The notes: a model not told the origin generated them from the sequence alone. Counted from the stretch's first letter, positions 20,017 to 29,247 are shown. The stretch: 64,000 nt of DNA from Paenibacillus arenosi (GCF_014841135.1 NZ_JACYTN010000003.1:1-64000), one strand, 5' to 3'. Program-made: numbers and translations.

Positions 20017-20496
20017 ATGTTGATTCAATTGATCAGTGTAGGGAAATTAAAAGAAAAGTACTTGGTGCAAGGGATAGCGGAGTACAGTAAACGATTAGCT
20101 CCCTATGTGAAGTTTCAAGTGACGGAGCTATCGGACGAACAGGCACCAGAGAAGATGAGCGATGCCGAGGTTGAACAGGTAAAGGATCGCGAAGGTGAGC
20201 GTATTCTAGCACAGGTGAAGCCAGATGCTCATGTTGTGGCGTTAGCAATAAATGGACAGCTGTGGTCCAGTGAGGATCTAGCAGCTCATATTGATAAGCT
20301 TGGCACATATGGAACGAGCCATGTTGTGTTTATTATTGGTGGCTCTAATGGGCTATCTGACGCTGTTCTACGTCGTGCACAGACGAAGCTGTCATTTGGT
20401 CGGATGACGTTGCCGCATCAGTTGATGCGTTTAGTGCTGGTAGAGCAGATTTATCGTGCGGTGAAGATTAATCGTGGGGAACCGTATCATAAGTGA
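20017..20496 (+). CDS. rlmH: 23S rRNA pseudouridine-1915 N3-methyltransferase RlmH
   Basis: 159 aa SPOUT methyltransferase. The knot motifs [14 protein letters not shown] and [17 protein letters not shown] are present and it ends GEPYHK. It methylates Psi1915 in helix 69 of 23S rRNA and acts on whole 70S ribosomes. The last codons coincide with the left copy of the att-like repeat; the gene remains complete, as seen where SCC elements or ICEs integrate at this locus. Confidence 0.97.
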   Translation: MLIQLISVGKLKEKYLVQGIAEYSKRLAPYVKFQVTELSDEQAPEKMSDAEVEQVKDREGERILAQVKPDAHVVALAINGQLWSSEDLAAHIDKLGTYGTSHVVFIIGGSNGLSDAVLRRAQTKLSFGRMTLPHQLMRLVLVEQIYRAVKINRGEPYHK

Positions 20497-20499
20497 GTG
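20476..20499 (+). repeat. att-like direct repeat, left copy (3' end of rlmH)
   Basis: 24 bases that match 29251-29274 at 22 positions, with a 16-base unbroken core GAACCGTATCATAAGT (20479-20494 and 29254-29269). The left copy encodes the last residues of RlmH. Confidence 0.85.
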
Positions 20500-20558
20500 A
20501 GGTTTTCTGCTCAATGTCATTAATATTCTAAAATAGATGAATAATTTCTCCTTTAGTA

Positions 20559-20595
20559 AACAGCGTGGTATGTAAATCTATACTGCGCTGTTTTA
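20559..20595 (+). terminator. Terminator after rlmH
   Basis: AACAGCG (20559-20565) pairs with CGCTGTT (20586-20592), with inner partial pairing, followed by TTATAATATA. Confidence 0.65.
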
Positions 20596-20630
20596 TAATA
20601 TATTTATAGGAATATAAAGGAGGATTATTT

Positions 20631-21465
20631 GTGGGTGACATTGAAAAATATGGTGAGTCCACTTTTGAACAATATAAAAATATTAATGATTATGAGCAGG
20701 AGTTTTGGTACGCAAGAGATATACAACAAATTTTACAATATAAAGAATGGCGAAATTTTTTAAAGGTAATAGAAAAAGCAAAGATAGCTTGCGAATTGAG
20801 TAATCAAAATGTTTTAGACCATTTTGTTGACGTCAACAAAATGGTTCAACTCGGTTCTGGAGCAGAACGTAAAATAGAGGATATAGTACTTTCAAGATAT
20901 GCTTGTTACTTAGTTGTACAAAATGCAGATTCATCTAAAGAAGTTGTAGCATTAGGTCAGACCTATTTTGCAGTTCAAACAAGAAAGCAAGAGCTTCAGG
21001 AAGAGTTTGATTCATTAAGTGAAGATAAGAAACGTTTAGCAATTCGAAATGAATTAAAAGAACATAATAAATCTTTAGCTGAAGCTGCGCAAAATGCTGG
21101 TGTTGAAACGCCTGTTGATTATAATATTTTTTCAAAATTACGGATATAAAGGTTTATATGGTGGTTTAGGGCAAAAAGAAATTCATACTAAAAGAGGCTT
21201 GAAAAAGAGTCATAAGATTTTGGATCATATGGGAAGCACTGAGCTTGCAGCTAATTTATTCAGAGCAACTCAAACAGATGAAAAGTTACGAAGAGAAAAT
21301 ATTTCTTCAAAATTAGAAGCTAATAAAACACATTTTGATGTAGGTGCAAAAGTTAGAAAAACAATTGAAGAATTAGGCGGAACAATGCCGGAGGATTTAC
21401 CTACGCCTTCAAAAAGTATTAAGCAGATTGAGAAGCAACAACTTAAAGAACTAGATAATAAGTAG
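20631..21465 (+). pseudogene. dinD: dinD-like DNA-damage-inducible protein D, frameshifted
   Basis: The first frame (20631-21149) encodes FWYARDIQQILQYKEWRNF and the phage antirepressor/Bro-like fold typical of DinD. After a run of six T at about 21123-21128 the homology continues in another frame with NYGYKGLYGG, ILDHMGSTELAANLFRATQT and GGTMPEDLPTP to 21465, all canonical DinD. Removing one T from the run restores a single reading frame of about 277 codons. DinD is an SOS-induced protein that inhibits RecA-related activity. GTG 20631 has the SD AAAGGAGG. Either a real inactivating slip or a sequencing error in the homopolymer. Confidence 0.85.
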
Positions 21466-21517
21466 GGATTGAGCTTAGAGAAATTTTTAAAATTAAGATT
21501 TAGAAAGGGCACCTTTA

Positions 21518-21655
21518 ATGGATATTAGAAATATTCAAGATATGAGGGAGCTTTTATTAGATTTAGAACGACGAGTAAAAATCGTTAGAAGTGCAAGAAT
21601 AGAAGCTGCAAAGAGATATAGAAGCCAAGATGCCTACCCGATATTTGGGTTGTAA
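21518..21655 (+). CDS. Small hypothetical protein, 45 aa
   Basis: ATG 21518 has an SD (AAAGGG) eight bases upstream. Residues are basic and helical (MDIRNIQDMRELLLDLERR and EAAKRYRSQDAY). Not recognised. It lies 52 bases after the dinD remnant, in the same AT-rich DNA, and may belong to the same acquired segment. Confidence 0.4.
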   Translation: MDIRNIQDMRELLLDLERRVKIVRSARIEAAKRYRSQDAYPIFGL

Positions 21656-21937
21656 AACTTGCTTTTCTTTTTGAGAGAGCGATTATTTGCTGAGAAAAAA
21701 GTTCAAATATATGGTTAATCAACAGGCGTGATTACGATACAAGTTAGTAAATGGTGCTGCTATCAATGTAAATTGCCTCTATTGGGTTAGTAACTAGTCT
21801 ATAAGCTTGGGTAAACTTGGAGCAATAGTTCTATTGACCAAGAGGCCAGCACCTCTTAGGTGGGTGGTAGTTCACTCTTCAATGTAATGTCGAGTAAGAT
21901 GTAAATATAATAAAAATTCAACCTAATTGTATAAGCG
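21656..21937. other. Non-coding spacer, no gene recognised
   Basis: No convincing ORF with SD. A short perfect hairpin AAGAGG-CCAGCA-CCTCTT lies at 21840-21857, followed by G-rich sequence; it has no T-run and no assigned role. The promoter for the riboswitch transcript must lie here or just downstream. Confidence 0.4.
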
Positions 21938-22135
21938 AGAACAGGTGTCTGATCGGCGAGCATGCTTGTCGTTCTGACTTAAAAGGGAAGTTCGGTGCAA
22001 TGCCGACGCGGTCCCGCCACTGTAACGGAGGAGCAGGCAGCTCAATCAGCCACTGATCTACATCGATCGGGAAGGTCGCTGCCGAGTGATGATTCCCAAG
22101 CCAGGAGACCTGCCAGTTCTTACAGCACTGCTGTA
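21938..22135 (+). promoter_or_regulatory. Cobalamin (B12) riboswitch
   Basis: The conserved cobalamin aptamer elements occur in order: ACAGGTG at 21941, GGGAA and CGGTGCAATGCCG at about 21985-22005, GGTCCCGCCACTGTAACGG at 22010-22028, and the B12 box AAGCCAGGAGACCTGCC at 22098-22114. It is on the plus strand, 160 bases before the LysR gene, and a terminator sits between them. Adenosyl- or other cobalamin binding is expected to favour that terminator. Oddly, the gene immediately downstream is a LysR regulator rather than metE or a B12 transport gene. Confidence 0.93.
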
Positions 22136-22186
22136 CCTACGGGAGATAGGGAGGCGTTAGATGATCCATCATGATGTAAGATTATG

Positions 22187-22230
22187 AAGGCGTCTTTCCC
22201 TATGTATTTTTCAGAGGGAAGACGCCTTTT
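22187..22230 (+). terminator. Riboswitch-controlled terminator (expression platform)
   Basis: AAGGCGTCTTTCCCT (22187-22201) pairs with AGGGAAGACGCCTT (22216-22228) and is followed by TT. The stretch ATAGGGA at 22146-22152 can pair with TCCCTAT (22198-22204), a possible antiterminator, which fits transcriptional control by the cobalamin riboswitch. Confidence 0.82.
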
Positions 22231-22293
22231 CTAGTTGTTAGAAGAAGGCTATCTAGAGAAACGACACTGGGGTTGTAGAAAAGGGGTATTCTA

Positions 22294-23235
22294 ATGACCT
22301 TACAGCAATTGAAATATATTCTGACCATCGTTAGTTGCGGTTCCATAAGCGAAGCGGCAAAGAAGCTGTATATTTCTCAGCCGAGCTTGTCCAACGCGGT
22401 GAAAGAGATCGAGATGGAAGCTGGTATAGAGATTTTCCTTCGATCGTCCAAGGGAATCGTGCTATCAAGCGATGGAGCGGAGTTTTTATCTTACGCCAGG
22501 CAAGTCGTGGAGCAAGCGGAGCTGCTCGAGCAGCGGTACATGAATCGTAAACCTTCGAAGAAGCTGTTTTCGATCTCAACGCAGCATTACGCTTTCTCAG
22601 TCCAGGCTTTCGTCGGACTGCTGAAGGAGCTTAATGTGGATGAGTACGAGTGTACACTGCGCGAAACACGCACCTATGAGATTATCGAAGACGTACGGAA
22701 TATGAAAAGTGAGCTCGGCATCATCTATATGAGCGAATTCAACCGAAAGGTGATTCAGAAAATATTAAAGGACAATGAGTTGCGATTTCATCCGTTATTC
22801 CAAGCGGAAGCGCACGTATTCATCAGTAAGGAGCATCCACTTGCATCCAAGTCGCTGCTGGACATCGAAGATTTGGATGACTTCCCGTGTTTGGCCTTTG
22901 AGCAAGGCGAATATAATTCCTTTTACTTTGCGGAGGAAATTCTCAGTACACGAACATACAAGAAAAAAATATTGGTCAGTGACCGCGCTACGCTATTCAA
23001 CCTGCTGATCGGGCTTAACGGCTATACGATTAGCTCGGGCGTATTGAATAAGGATCTGAACGGGGAACAAATCAAATCTGTACGACTTCGTACGGATGAA
23101 AGCATTCAGGTTGGTTATATCGTGAATCAGAAGGCGAGTTTGAGTCAGTTGGCTACCGCCTATGTGATGAAGCTCAAAAACATCATTATGGATTTTGGCT
23201 ACCCGATTATAAAACAAGAGGATGAACTCGACTGA
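22294..23235 (+). CDS. LysR-family regulator, probable MetR/MtaR-type activator of metE
   Basis: 313 aa. N-terminal winged HTH (about 1-60, LQQLKYILTIVSCGSISEAAKKLYISQPSLSNAVK) and a periplasmic-binding-like effector domain (about 90-295). It resembles the Firmicute LysR regulators of methionine and cysteine genes, and it is convergent with metE. ATG 22294 follows AAAAGGGG. It is under the cobalamin riboswitch/terminator, so it should be made only when B12 is scarce. The methionine role is inferred from context. Its stop codon overlaps the left arm of a shared terminator. Confidence 0.82.
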   Translation: MTLQQLKYILTIVSCGSISEAAKKLYISQPSLSNAVKEIEMEAGIEIFLRSSKGIVLSSDGAEFLSYARQVVEQAELLEQRYMNRKPSKKLFSISTQHYAFSVQAFVGLLKELNVDEYECTLRETRTYEIIEDVRNMKSELGIIYMSEFNRKVIQKILKDNELRFHPLFQAEAHVFISKEHPLASKSLLDIEDLDDFPCLAFEQGEYNSFYFAEEILSTRTYKKKILVSDRATLFNLLIGLNGYTISSGVLNKDLNGEQIKSVRLRTDESIQVGYIVNQKASLSQLATAYVMKLKNIIMDFGYPIIKQEDELD

Positions 23236-23249
23236 GTCCATCCTCTTTT
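23218..23249. terminator. Bidirectional terminator between lysR and metE
   Basis: GAGGATGAACTC (23218-23229) pairs with GAGTCCATCCTC (23234-23245) with one mismatch, and T-rich sequence flanks both sides (TTTT on plus; TTGTTTTA on minus). It overlaps the LysR stop codon. Confidence 0.88.
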
Positions 23250-23255
23250 ACATTA

Positions 23256-25526
23256 TTACAACGTTGCTCTAACTTCTTTAGCTGCTTGTACAAGGTTTTT
23301 CAAGCTGGCCCACGTTTCCGTGACACCGCGTGTTTTAAGTCCGCAATCCGGGTTAACCCATAGCTTGGAGACTTCGATCTTGTCGAGCATGCGATCCAAC
23401 CCTTGTTTAAGCTCATCCACGCTCGGAATTCGAGGCGAATGGATGTCATAGACGCCAGGACCGACTTCCGTACGGAAGCCGCATTCATTAAGAACGTCGA
23501 TGAGGGCCAGATCCGAACGCGATGCTTCGAACGTAATGACATCGGCATCCATCGCATCGATATCGCGAATGATGTCGCTGAACTGGCTGTAGCACATATG
23601 GGTATGAATTTGCGTTTCGGCTTTAACACCACTGTGTACAAGTCTGAAGGCAGGAATTGCCCAGCTCAAGTATTCGCTTTGCCAGTCGGAATGGCGCAGT
23701 GGCAGCTTCTCTCTCAATGCAGCTTCGTCGATCTGGATAATTTCGATACCGTTCGCTTCCAGATCGAGTACTTCATCACGAATGGCAAGACCGATCTGAA
23801 GAGCGCTCTCCTTCAGGCTGATATCCTCACGAGGGAACGACCAGTTCAGAATCGTTACCGGACCTGTCAGCATACCTTTGACCAGTTTGTTGGTACGGCT
23901 CTTCGCGAACGCTGAGTATTCTACTGTCATCGGCTTGCTGCGGCTAATGTCGCCCCATACAACCGGCGGTTTTACGCAGCGTGTTCCGTAAGACTGAACC
24001 CAGGCGTTCTCTGTGAAAATAAAGCCATCCAAGCATTCGCCAAAGTATTCTACCATGTCATTGCGCTCGTATTCGCCGTGAACAATGACGTCAATTCCGA
24101 TCTCTTCCTGTTGTGCGATACACTCCGCAATCCGGTCAAAGTTGAATTGCTTGTACTGTTCCTCAGTGATGTTGCCTTTCTTGAAGGCTGCGCGGTTTGC
24201 GCGGACTTCAGCCGTTTGCGGGAACGAGCCGATCGTCGTCGTAGGCAGCAGCGGTAGATTAAATTTAGCTTTCTGAATCGTTTCTCGCTCAGCAAACGCA
24301 GGCAATCTCGTGAAGTCGGCATCCGTCAGCGCAGCCACTCTCTTCTGTACCGAGTTGTCGTTCGTAAGGCGCGATGCGTTGAATAACTTCTCGTTCTCCG
24401 TATAAATAGCGGAGGCTTCTGGGCTCGCTTGCTCCAGAATCGATTTCAGATCAGCAAGTTCACGCAATTTCTCTTCCGCGAACGCGAAGTATTGCTTATT
24501 CGTCTCCGTCAGCTTCGTTTCATGCTTCAGTGAATAAGGAACGTGGAGCAGTGAGCAGGAAGTGCCTAGCACGACTTGGCTTGCATGCTTGCCAATCTCG
24601 CCAACGAGTGCAATCGTCTGTTTATATTGGTTCTTCCAGATGTTCTTACCGTTAAGTACGCCGGCGAACAGCACCTTGTCGCTTGCGAAGCCATGCTCAC
24701 GCACGAGTTCCAAAGACTGCTTGCCTTCGACGAAGTCGATGCCAATTCCGTCAAACGGAAGTGCTTGGAGCGCCTGATAGCAGTCACGAACGTCTCCGAA
24801 ATACGTTTGTGCAACAACTTTCACGCCGCCTTTAGCGGAGAGAATTCCGTTGTAAAGCTCCGTAAACAGCGAGATATCTTCCGCAGTCAAATCCGTTACC
24901 AATGCAGGCTCATCTAGTTGTAGCCATGCTGCACCAAGTGTGTTCAATTGGTTCAGGACAGCCGTATAAGCTTCGACAACTGCAGGCACGAAATCCTTAG
25001 CGTTTTTAGATCCAGTGAATCTTGCGAGCTTAAGCAGGGTAAATGCGCCAATTAGTACGGGTTTGGTTGTGATGCCGAGCTGTTTGGCTTCCGTAAATTC
25101 GTCGAACAACTTCGATCCAGCTACACGGATGCTTGTTGTATCGTCAATTTCGGGCACCATATAATGATAGTTTGTGTTGAACCATTTTTTCATCGCCAGT
25201 GCTTTCACGTCGCCTTTGTCGCCTTGATAGCCTCTCGCCATTGCGAAATACGTTTCCAGCGGGCTTAGGCCGAGTGCTTGGTATCTTTGCGGAACGATCC
25301 CAAGCAAGCAAGCGGTGTCGAGCAGTCCATCGTAAAAGGAAAAATCGTTGGATGGAATAAAGTCGACGCCATTTTCCTGCTGAAGCTTCCAGTTTGCCGA
25401 TCTAAGCTGCGCCGCTGTTTGTTGCAGTTCTTCGACTGGAAGCACACCTTTGAAGTATTTTTCGGATGCGAATTTAAGCTCTCTAAGTCCGCCGACTCGC
25501 GGATAACCGATAATGGATGTTTTCAA
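23256..25526 (-). CDS. metE: Cobalamin-independent methionine synthase MetE
   Basis: 756 aa, the full family length. It transfers a methyl group from 5-methyltetrahydrofolate (triglutamate) to homocysteine, the last step of methionine synthesis, without B12. The zinc ligands are seen at H643 and C645 (HTHMCYSQF), E667 and C728 (NPDCGLKTR). N-terminal start KTSIIGYPRVG is typical. The start codon is TTG 25526 with SD AAGGAG. Metal and folate-binding motifs are intact. It has no riboswitch of its own; its upstream region holds a long inverted repeat that may be an operator for the LysR protein. Confidence 0.97.
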   Translation of the reverse strand: MKTSIIGYPRVGGLRELKFASEKYFKGVLPVEELQQTAAQLRSANWKLQQENGVDFIPSNDFSFYDGLLDTACLLGIVPQRYQALGLSPLETYFAMARGYQGDKGDVKALAMKKWFNTNYHYMVPEIDDTTSIRVAGSKLFDEFTEAKQLGITTKPVLIGAFTLLKLARFTGSKNAKDFVPAVVEAYTAVLNQLNTLGAAWLQLDEPALVTDLTAEDISLFTELYNGILSAKGGVKVVAQTYFGDVRDCYQALQALPFDGIGIDFVEGKQSLELVREHGFASDKVLFAGVLNGKNIWKNQYKQTIALVGEIGKHASQVVLGTSCSLLHVPYSLKHETKLTETNKQYFAFAEEKLRELADLKSILEQASPEASAIYTENEKLFNASRLTNDNSVQKRVAALTDADFTRLPAFAERETIQKAKFNLPLLPTTTIGSFPQTAEVRANRAAFKKGNITEEQYKQFNFDRIAECIAQQEEIGIDVIVHGEYERNDMVEYFGECLDGFIFTENAWVQSYGTRCVKPPVVWGDISRSKPMTVEYSAFAKSRTNKLVKGMLTGPVTILNWSFPREDISLKESALQIGLAIRDEVLDLEANGIEIIQIDEAALREKLPLRHSDWQSEYLSWAIPAFRLVHSGVKAETQIHTHMCYSQFSDIIRDIDAMDADVITFEASRSDLALIDVLNECGFRTEVGPGVYDIHSPRIPSVDELKQGLDRMLDKIEVSKLWVNPDCGLKTRGVTETWASLKNLVQAAKEVRATL

Positions 25527-25593
25527 TTGTAGCAGCTCCTTACGTGATATGATTGGATAGATTATAAGGCGTGGAAGCGGATATCGGGAAACA

Positions 25594-25624
25594 CAAAAAA
25601 ACTATGCAAAGCTATAGTTTTTTT
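25594..25624 (-). promoter_or_regulatory. Inverted repeat upstream of metE, candidate LysR-type operator
   Basis: AAAAAAACTAT and ATAGTTTTTTT, separated by eight bases, form a perfect palindrome with 11-base arms, 70-100 bases before the metE start. ACTAT/ATAGT dyads fit the sites bound by LysR-type methionine regulators, but it could also act as a weak hairpin terminator. Confidence 0.45.
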
Positions 25625-25680
25625 ATATGGGCTAATTTCATGAAGGACTGCCATGAGGACAGGTAAGGAGGTAGCAAGAA

Positions 25681-25740
25681 ATGTTGACCCCCAATGTATG
25701 GGATACAAAACGGATTGAAGTTGGTTGTAAACAGTGTTAA
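25681..25740 (+). CDS. Possible 19-residue leader peptide upstream of the ABC-F gene
   Basis: A strong SD (TAAGGAGG, 25665-25672) stands eight bases before ATG 25681; the ORF reads MLTPNVWDTKRIEVGCKQC and stops at 25738. ABC-F resistance genes are often controlled by translated short leaders that stall ribosomes. Here the ORF lies 85 bases before the ABC-F start, the right place for such attenuation, but no terminator/antiterminator pair was seen in that interval. It may be simply a fragment of a lost gene. Confidence 0.4.
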   Translation: MLTPNVWDTKRIEVGCKQC

Positions 25741-25824
25741 TCTAAACAACGTTAAACGCTAATACTATACTCTACAATACAACTAAAAACAGTCACTATT
25801 TTAGTTATAAAGAAAGGTAATACG

Positions 25825-27564
25825 ATGATAAAAGTTGAAAACTTATCCTTCTCATTTCCACAAAAAGAACTATATACAAACATTTCATTTACGCTTGAAG
25901 AGGGACAACATTGCGCCTTTATAGGAGCAAGTGGTAATGGGAAAAGTACATTAATCGATATACTGATGGATCCTGAAAAGCACATGTTCGAGGGCAAATT
26001 AGAAATAGAGCCGACGTGTACAATCGGGTACGTAAGTCAATTCCCTCAATTAGACGAAACGAAGGAAACAACCGTTTTTGAGTATATAGGGGAACCATTT
26101 ATTAAGATACAAAATGAAATAACATCTATTTGTACCGAAATGGAAACATCAGCGGATATTGAGCCTTTACTCGAAAAGTATCAATTGGCTTTAGACGCAT
26201 TTGATGCAATCGGCGGGGGAGATTTTGAAAGCAACATTAATAAGAAACTAAATCAAGCAAATCTTACGAAGCTTAAAGATCACAAGGTATCCGCCCTAAG
26301 TGGTGGAGAATTCAAACTTATTCAAGTGATAAAGGAAATGCTTAACAGTCCAGACGTCATCATTATGGACGAACCAGATGTATTTTTAGACTTTGAAAAT
26401 TTAAATGCGCTTAAACACCTAATTAATTCCCATAAAGGAATCCTTCTAGTTGTTACGCACAACCGATATTTATTGAATCATTGTTTCAACAAAATGATTC
26501 ACCTTGAAAACAAGGAAATCCAAGAGTTTGATGGGCGATATATCGAGTATAACTTCTCATTGCTTCAGACAAAAATAGAGCTACAAGAAATCGCAGTCGC
26601 TGAGCAAGAAGAAATTGAGAGATACGATGGCATTATCGATAATCTTAGAGCGATCGCAACGCATAATTCAGAAGCATCTAGAGGACGAGCGTTAAAAGCT
26701 AGAGTTAAGTTTCAAGAAAGATTGGAAGCGCGTAGAATTAAAGCGCCGTTTGTTGATATTAAGCAACCGAATATTAATTTTGATATTGAGAATGAAATGG
26801 AAGACACGGTGGTTGTAAAGGTCAATGATTATCGTGTTGCCTTTGACGAGTTGCTGTTAGACCATGTTAACTTTGAGATAAAGTCTACGGATAAAGTAGC
26901 CATTATTGGTGCAAACGGTACCGGGAAAACGACTTTACTGCGAGATATCTTTAAAAATATTCATGATTCCATTGAGATACATGCTGATGCAAAAGTGGCC
27001 TATTTATCTCAGATGCAAGGCGAAGTGCTAAATGATTCGAATACCATACTAGAAGAATTTATCGATGCCGGATTTAACACGTATGATGAGATTAGATCGT
27101 ATATTTCGAACTATGGCTTTGAAGGAGAAATCGTTAATCAGAAGATAGGGTCTTTATCTGGTGGAGAAAAAAATATGCTTCAGTTGGCAAAAGTGTCTGC
27201 TAGTAAAGCCAATGTATTGCTGCTAGATGAACCGACAAGCCATTTAGACACGTATGCACAAATAGCACTAGAGAAAGCCATTGAGAGCTATAAAGGTGCG
27301 ATTCTCATGATTTCTCATGATTTCTATTCGGTTGTAAATGGTATGGATTATGTGTTAATCATTGGCGATAAGACGATAAGAAAAATGAAAATGAAAAAAT
27401 TCAAACAGATGATCTATGCGAGTCATTTTGATAAAGATTATTTAGAAATAGAACAAAATAAAAAGTCAGTTGAAATGAAAATAGAAATGGCTTTAAAAAA
27501 TACTGATTTTGAACTTGCTAAAGTATTGGTGGATGAGCTAGAAGAGCTGATTAAGTTGCTTTAA
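25825..27564 (+). CDS. ABC-F ATPase, probable ribosomal protection (antibiotic resistance) protein
   Basis: 579 aa, two ABC cassettes without membrane segments. Cassette 1: Walker A GASGNGKST (K40), LSGGEFK, IIMDEPDVFLD. A basic helical linker follows (about 250-310). Cassette 2: Walker A GANGTGKTT (K368), LSGGEKN, LLLDEPTSHLD. The charged C-terminal helix region is about 530-579. ABC-F proteins bind the ribosomal E site; many displace macrolide, lincosamide or pleuromutilin drugs. Walker B of the first cassette lacks the usual T/N-H, but this is common in the resistance subgroup. Low-GC codon use contrasts with metE. SD AAAGAAAGG precedes ATG 25825. Confidence 0.85.
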   Translation: MIKVENLSFSFPQKELYTNISFTLEEGQHCAFIGASGNGKSTLIDILMDPEKHMFEGKLEIEPTCTIGYVSQFPQLDETKETTVFEYIGEPFIKIQNEITSICTEMETSADIEPLLEKYQLALDAFDAIGGGDFESNINKKLNQANLTKLKDHKVSALSGGEFKLIQVIKEMLNSPDVIIMDEPDVFLDFENLNALKHLINSHKGILLVVTHNRYLLNHCFNKMIHLENKEIQEFDGRYIEYNFSLLQTKIELQEIAVAEQEEIERYDGIIDNLRAIATHNSEASRGRALKARVKFQERLEARRIKAPFVDIKQPNINFDIENEMEDTVVVKVNDYRVAFDELLLDHVNFEIKSTDKVAIIGANGTGKTTLLRDIFKNIHDSIEIHADAKVAYLSQMQGEVLNDSNTILEEFIDAGFNTYDEIRSYISNYGFEGEIVNQKIGSLSGGEKNMLQLAKVSASKANVLLLDEPTSHLDTYAQIALEKAIESYKGAILMISHDFYSVVNGMDYVLIIGDKTIRKMKMKKFKQMIYASHFDKDYLEIEQNKKSVEMKIEMALKNTDFELAKVLVDELEELIKLL

Positions 27565-27581
27565 ATTTGATGATTAGGAAG

Positions 27582-27644
27582 AAGAAGCTTGAAGCCCGCA
27601 GTCTGCGTTCCTTGGGAACAGATGCTGGGTTTCGAGCTTCTTTT
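27582..27644 (+). terminator. Terminator after the ABC-F gene
   Basis: AAGAAGCTTGAAGCCC (27583-27597) pairs with GGGTTTCGAGCTTCTT (27627-27642) and is followed by TT; the hairpin has a long apical part. Confidence 0.7.
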
Positions 27645-27737
27645 CGCTGATAAAAGGGTAGTAGATACGGAAACAGATCTCCGACCTCAATAGATTATAG
27701 CATCCCTCATTATTGTACATGTGGTAATGGTAATGGA

Positions 27738-29096
27738 TTATTGGTTACAACTCGCCAAAGTTGGTTTCTTAGCTCCAACAAGACTTATAAGTAGTACTAG
27801 ACTAGCTAGGGATACAACACCGCTTATCATAAATACGTTCTCAAAATCGTTATCGAATATAGTGAGGCATAATCCAGCAATTGTTGGCCCTAGCGTAGAC
27901 CCTAGTGATCGGAACAAGCTGATATATCCAATCGCCGAACCTGTTTCCTTCACATCTACAACTTGAATAATTAGAATATTTAACGGTGCACCAATAACAA
28001 TACCGATGCCAAATCCCATTAGTACAATTACAGGATAGAACAAGGCAAGTGTGTCTACTCCTGTACTTAGGCCGATTGCTGCCAGAAGTGTAATGAAAAA
28101 GCCTATAATGAGAACCTTCTTAGCTCCCAGTTTATCCACAAGTATTCCCCCGATTAGGGAGGCAATCATCGACGCGGCTGCGAGAGGAGCTACACTTATC
28201 CCTGCCCCCTCTTTATCGAGATTGAGAATGTTTTCTGCGAACAGAGGCATGAGGTTTGTTGCAGATGCCATTATAAAGCCAGAAATCATTGATGCTATAA
28301 GAAGAGTTAATGTATGCATCTTTGTAAAGTAAGTAATTTTCAAGATAGGGTCTGCATGCTTTCTTTCTACTTTTACTAGCAAGGGAACTAAAATGATGCC
28401 CAGAAAAACAATCCAAAAATTCATAATCGTAATCCCCAGCATGACTGCTAGAATAATTGTTGTTAGAACAAGGATCCCCATAATGTCGATTGGTTTCTTC
28501 ACAATTTGCTGTTCCTGCTTCACCATGGAAATTAGAATCAAGATTATAAGGGAAATAGGAATGTTGATCCAGAACACCATTTGCCAGTCAAAATGAGACA
28601 CAATTATACCGCCAATAACTGGTCCGAGGATGGTACCAACCCCGAAGATGACACCAATCAACCCCAAAATACGACCACGCATTTCAGTTGGGTAAGATGC
28701 AACAATTTGTGCACCTGTGATTGGGAAAATGCCTCCCGATCCTATTGCTTGAATGGCTCTACCGATCAGAAACACTGTAAAATTTGGAGCGATAGCGGCA
28801 ATTAAGGAACCTATTGCAAACATTGTTATCCCGAACACAAACGTTTGTTTTCTACCGAAGCGATCTGATAATTTGCCGAGGAGAGGGATACTAACTGCGA
28901 ATAATAGTGTATATACCGTAAAGCTCCAAACACCCCAAGATGTCTCCAATCCATAAGCTTCAATGATAGAGCTTAGTGCCGGACCCACAATCCCATGGTC
29001 CAGTGCACCCATAAATATACCAAGTAAAAATGTAAATGTAGTTGCTGCTCTGGGGAGTCCTTTTATAGATGTAGTAGTAGATTTTTGTAATTTCAT
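27738..29096 (-). CDS. DHA2-type MFS multidrug exporter
   Basis: 452 aa, 14 hydrophobic segments. Motif A-like GKLSDRFGRKQTF is in the loop after helix 2, motif C-like GPVIGG after helix 5, and the second half repeats G(IL)LVDKLGAKK. This pattern is the 14-helix H+-antiporter DHA2 (QacA-like) family that exports cationic drugs and antiseptics. SD GAGGAG lies before ATG 29096. It is convergent with the ABC-F gene. It is the last gene inside the att-like repeats, giving the island a second likely resistance function. Confidence 0.87.
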   Translation of the reverse strand: MKLQKSTTTSIKGLPRAATTFTFLLGIFMGALDHGIVGPALSSIIEAYGLETSWGVWSFTVYTLLFAVSIPLLGKLSDRFGRKQTFVFGITMFAIGSLIAAIAPNFTVFLIGRAIQAIGSGGIFPITGAQIVASYPTEMRGRILGLIGVIFGVGTILGPVIGGIIVSHFDWQMVFWINIPISLIILILISMVKQEQQIVKKPIDIMGILVLTTIILAVMLGITIMNFWIVFLGIILVPLLVKVERKHADPILKITYFTKMHTLTLLIASMISGFIMASATNLMPLFAENILNLDKEGAGISVAPLAAASMIASLIGGILVDKLGAKKVLIIGFFITLLAAIGLSTGVDTLALFYPVIVLMGFGIGIVIGAPLNILIIQVVDVKETGSAIGYISLFRSLGSTLGPTIAGLCLTIFDNDFENVFMISGVVSLASLVLLISLVGAKKPTLASCNQ

Positions 29097-29228
29097 GTTT
29101 TACACTCCTCTGTAATTAAAATCCACGCCCTTAATATACCCCCCCTCCCTATATTTAGTCAAGGGAAAATATACTAAAAAATTGTAGGAGGTTATGTGAG
29201 AAGGTTAGTTGCAACAAGACAGTGCTAA

Positions 29229-29247
29229 AAATTTCCGTTACGAACGG
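29229..29247. repeat. Short inverted repeat at the right island end
   Basis: CCGTT-ACG-AACGG (29235-29247) is an inverted repeat just inside the right att-like copy; recombination sites often lie beside such dyads. The match is short and could be chance. Confidence 0.3.
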
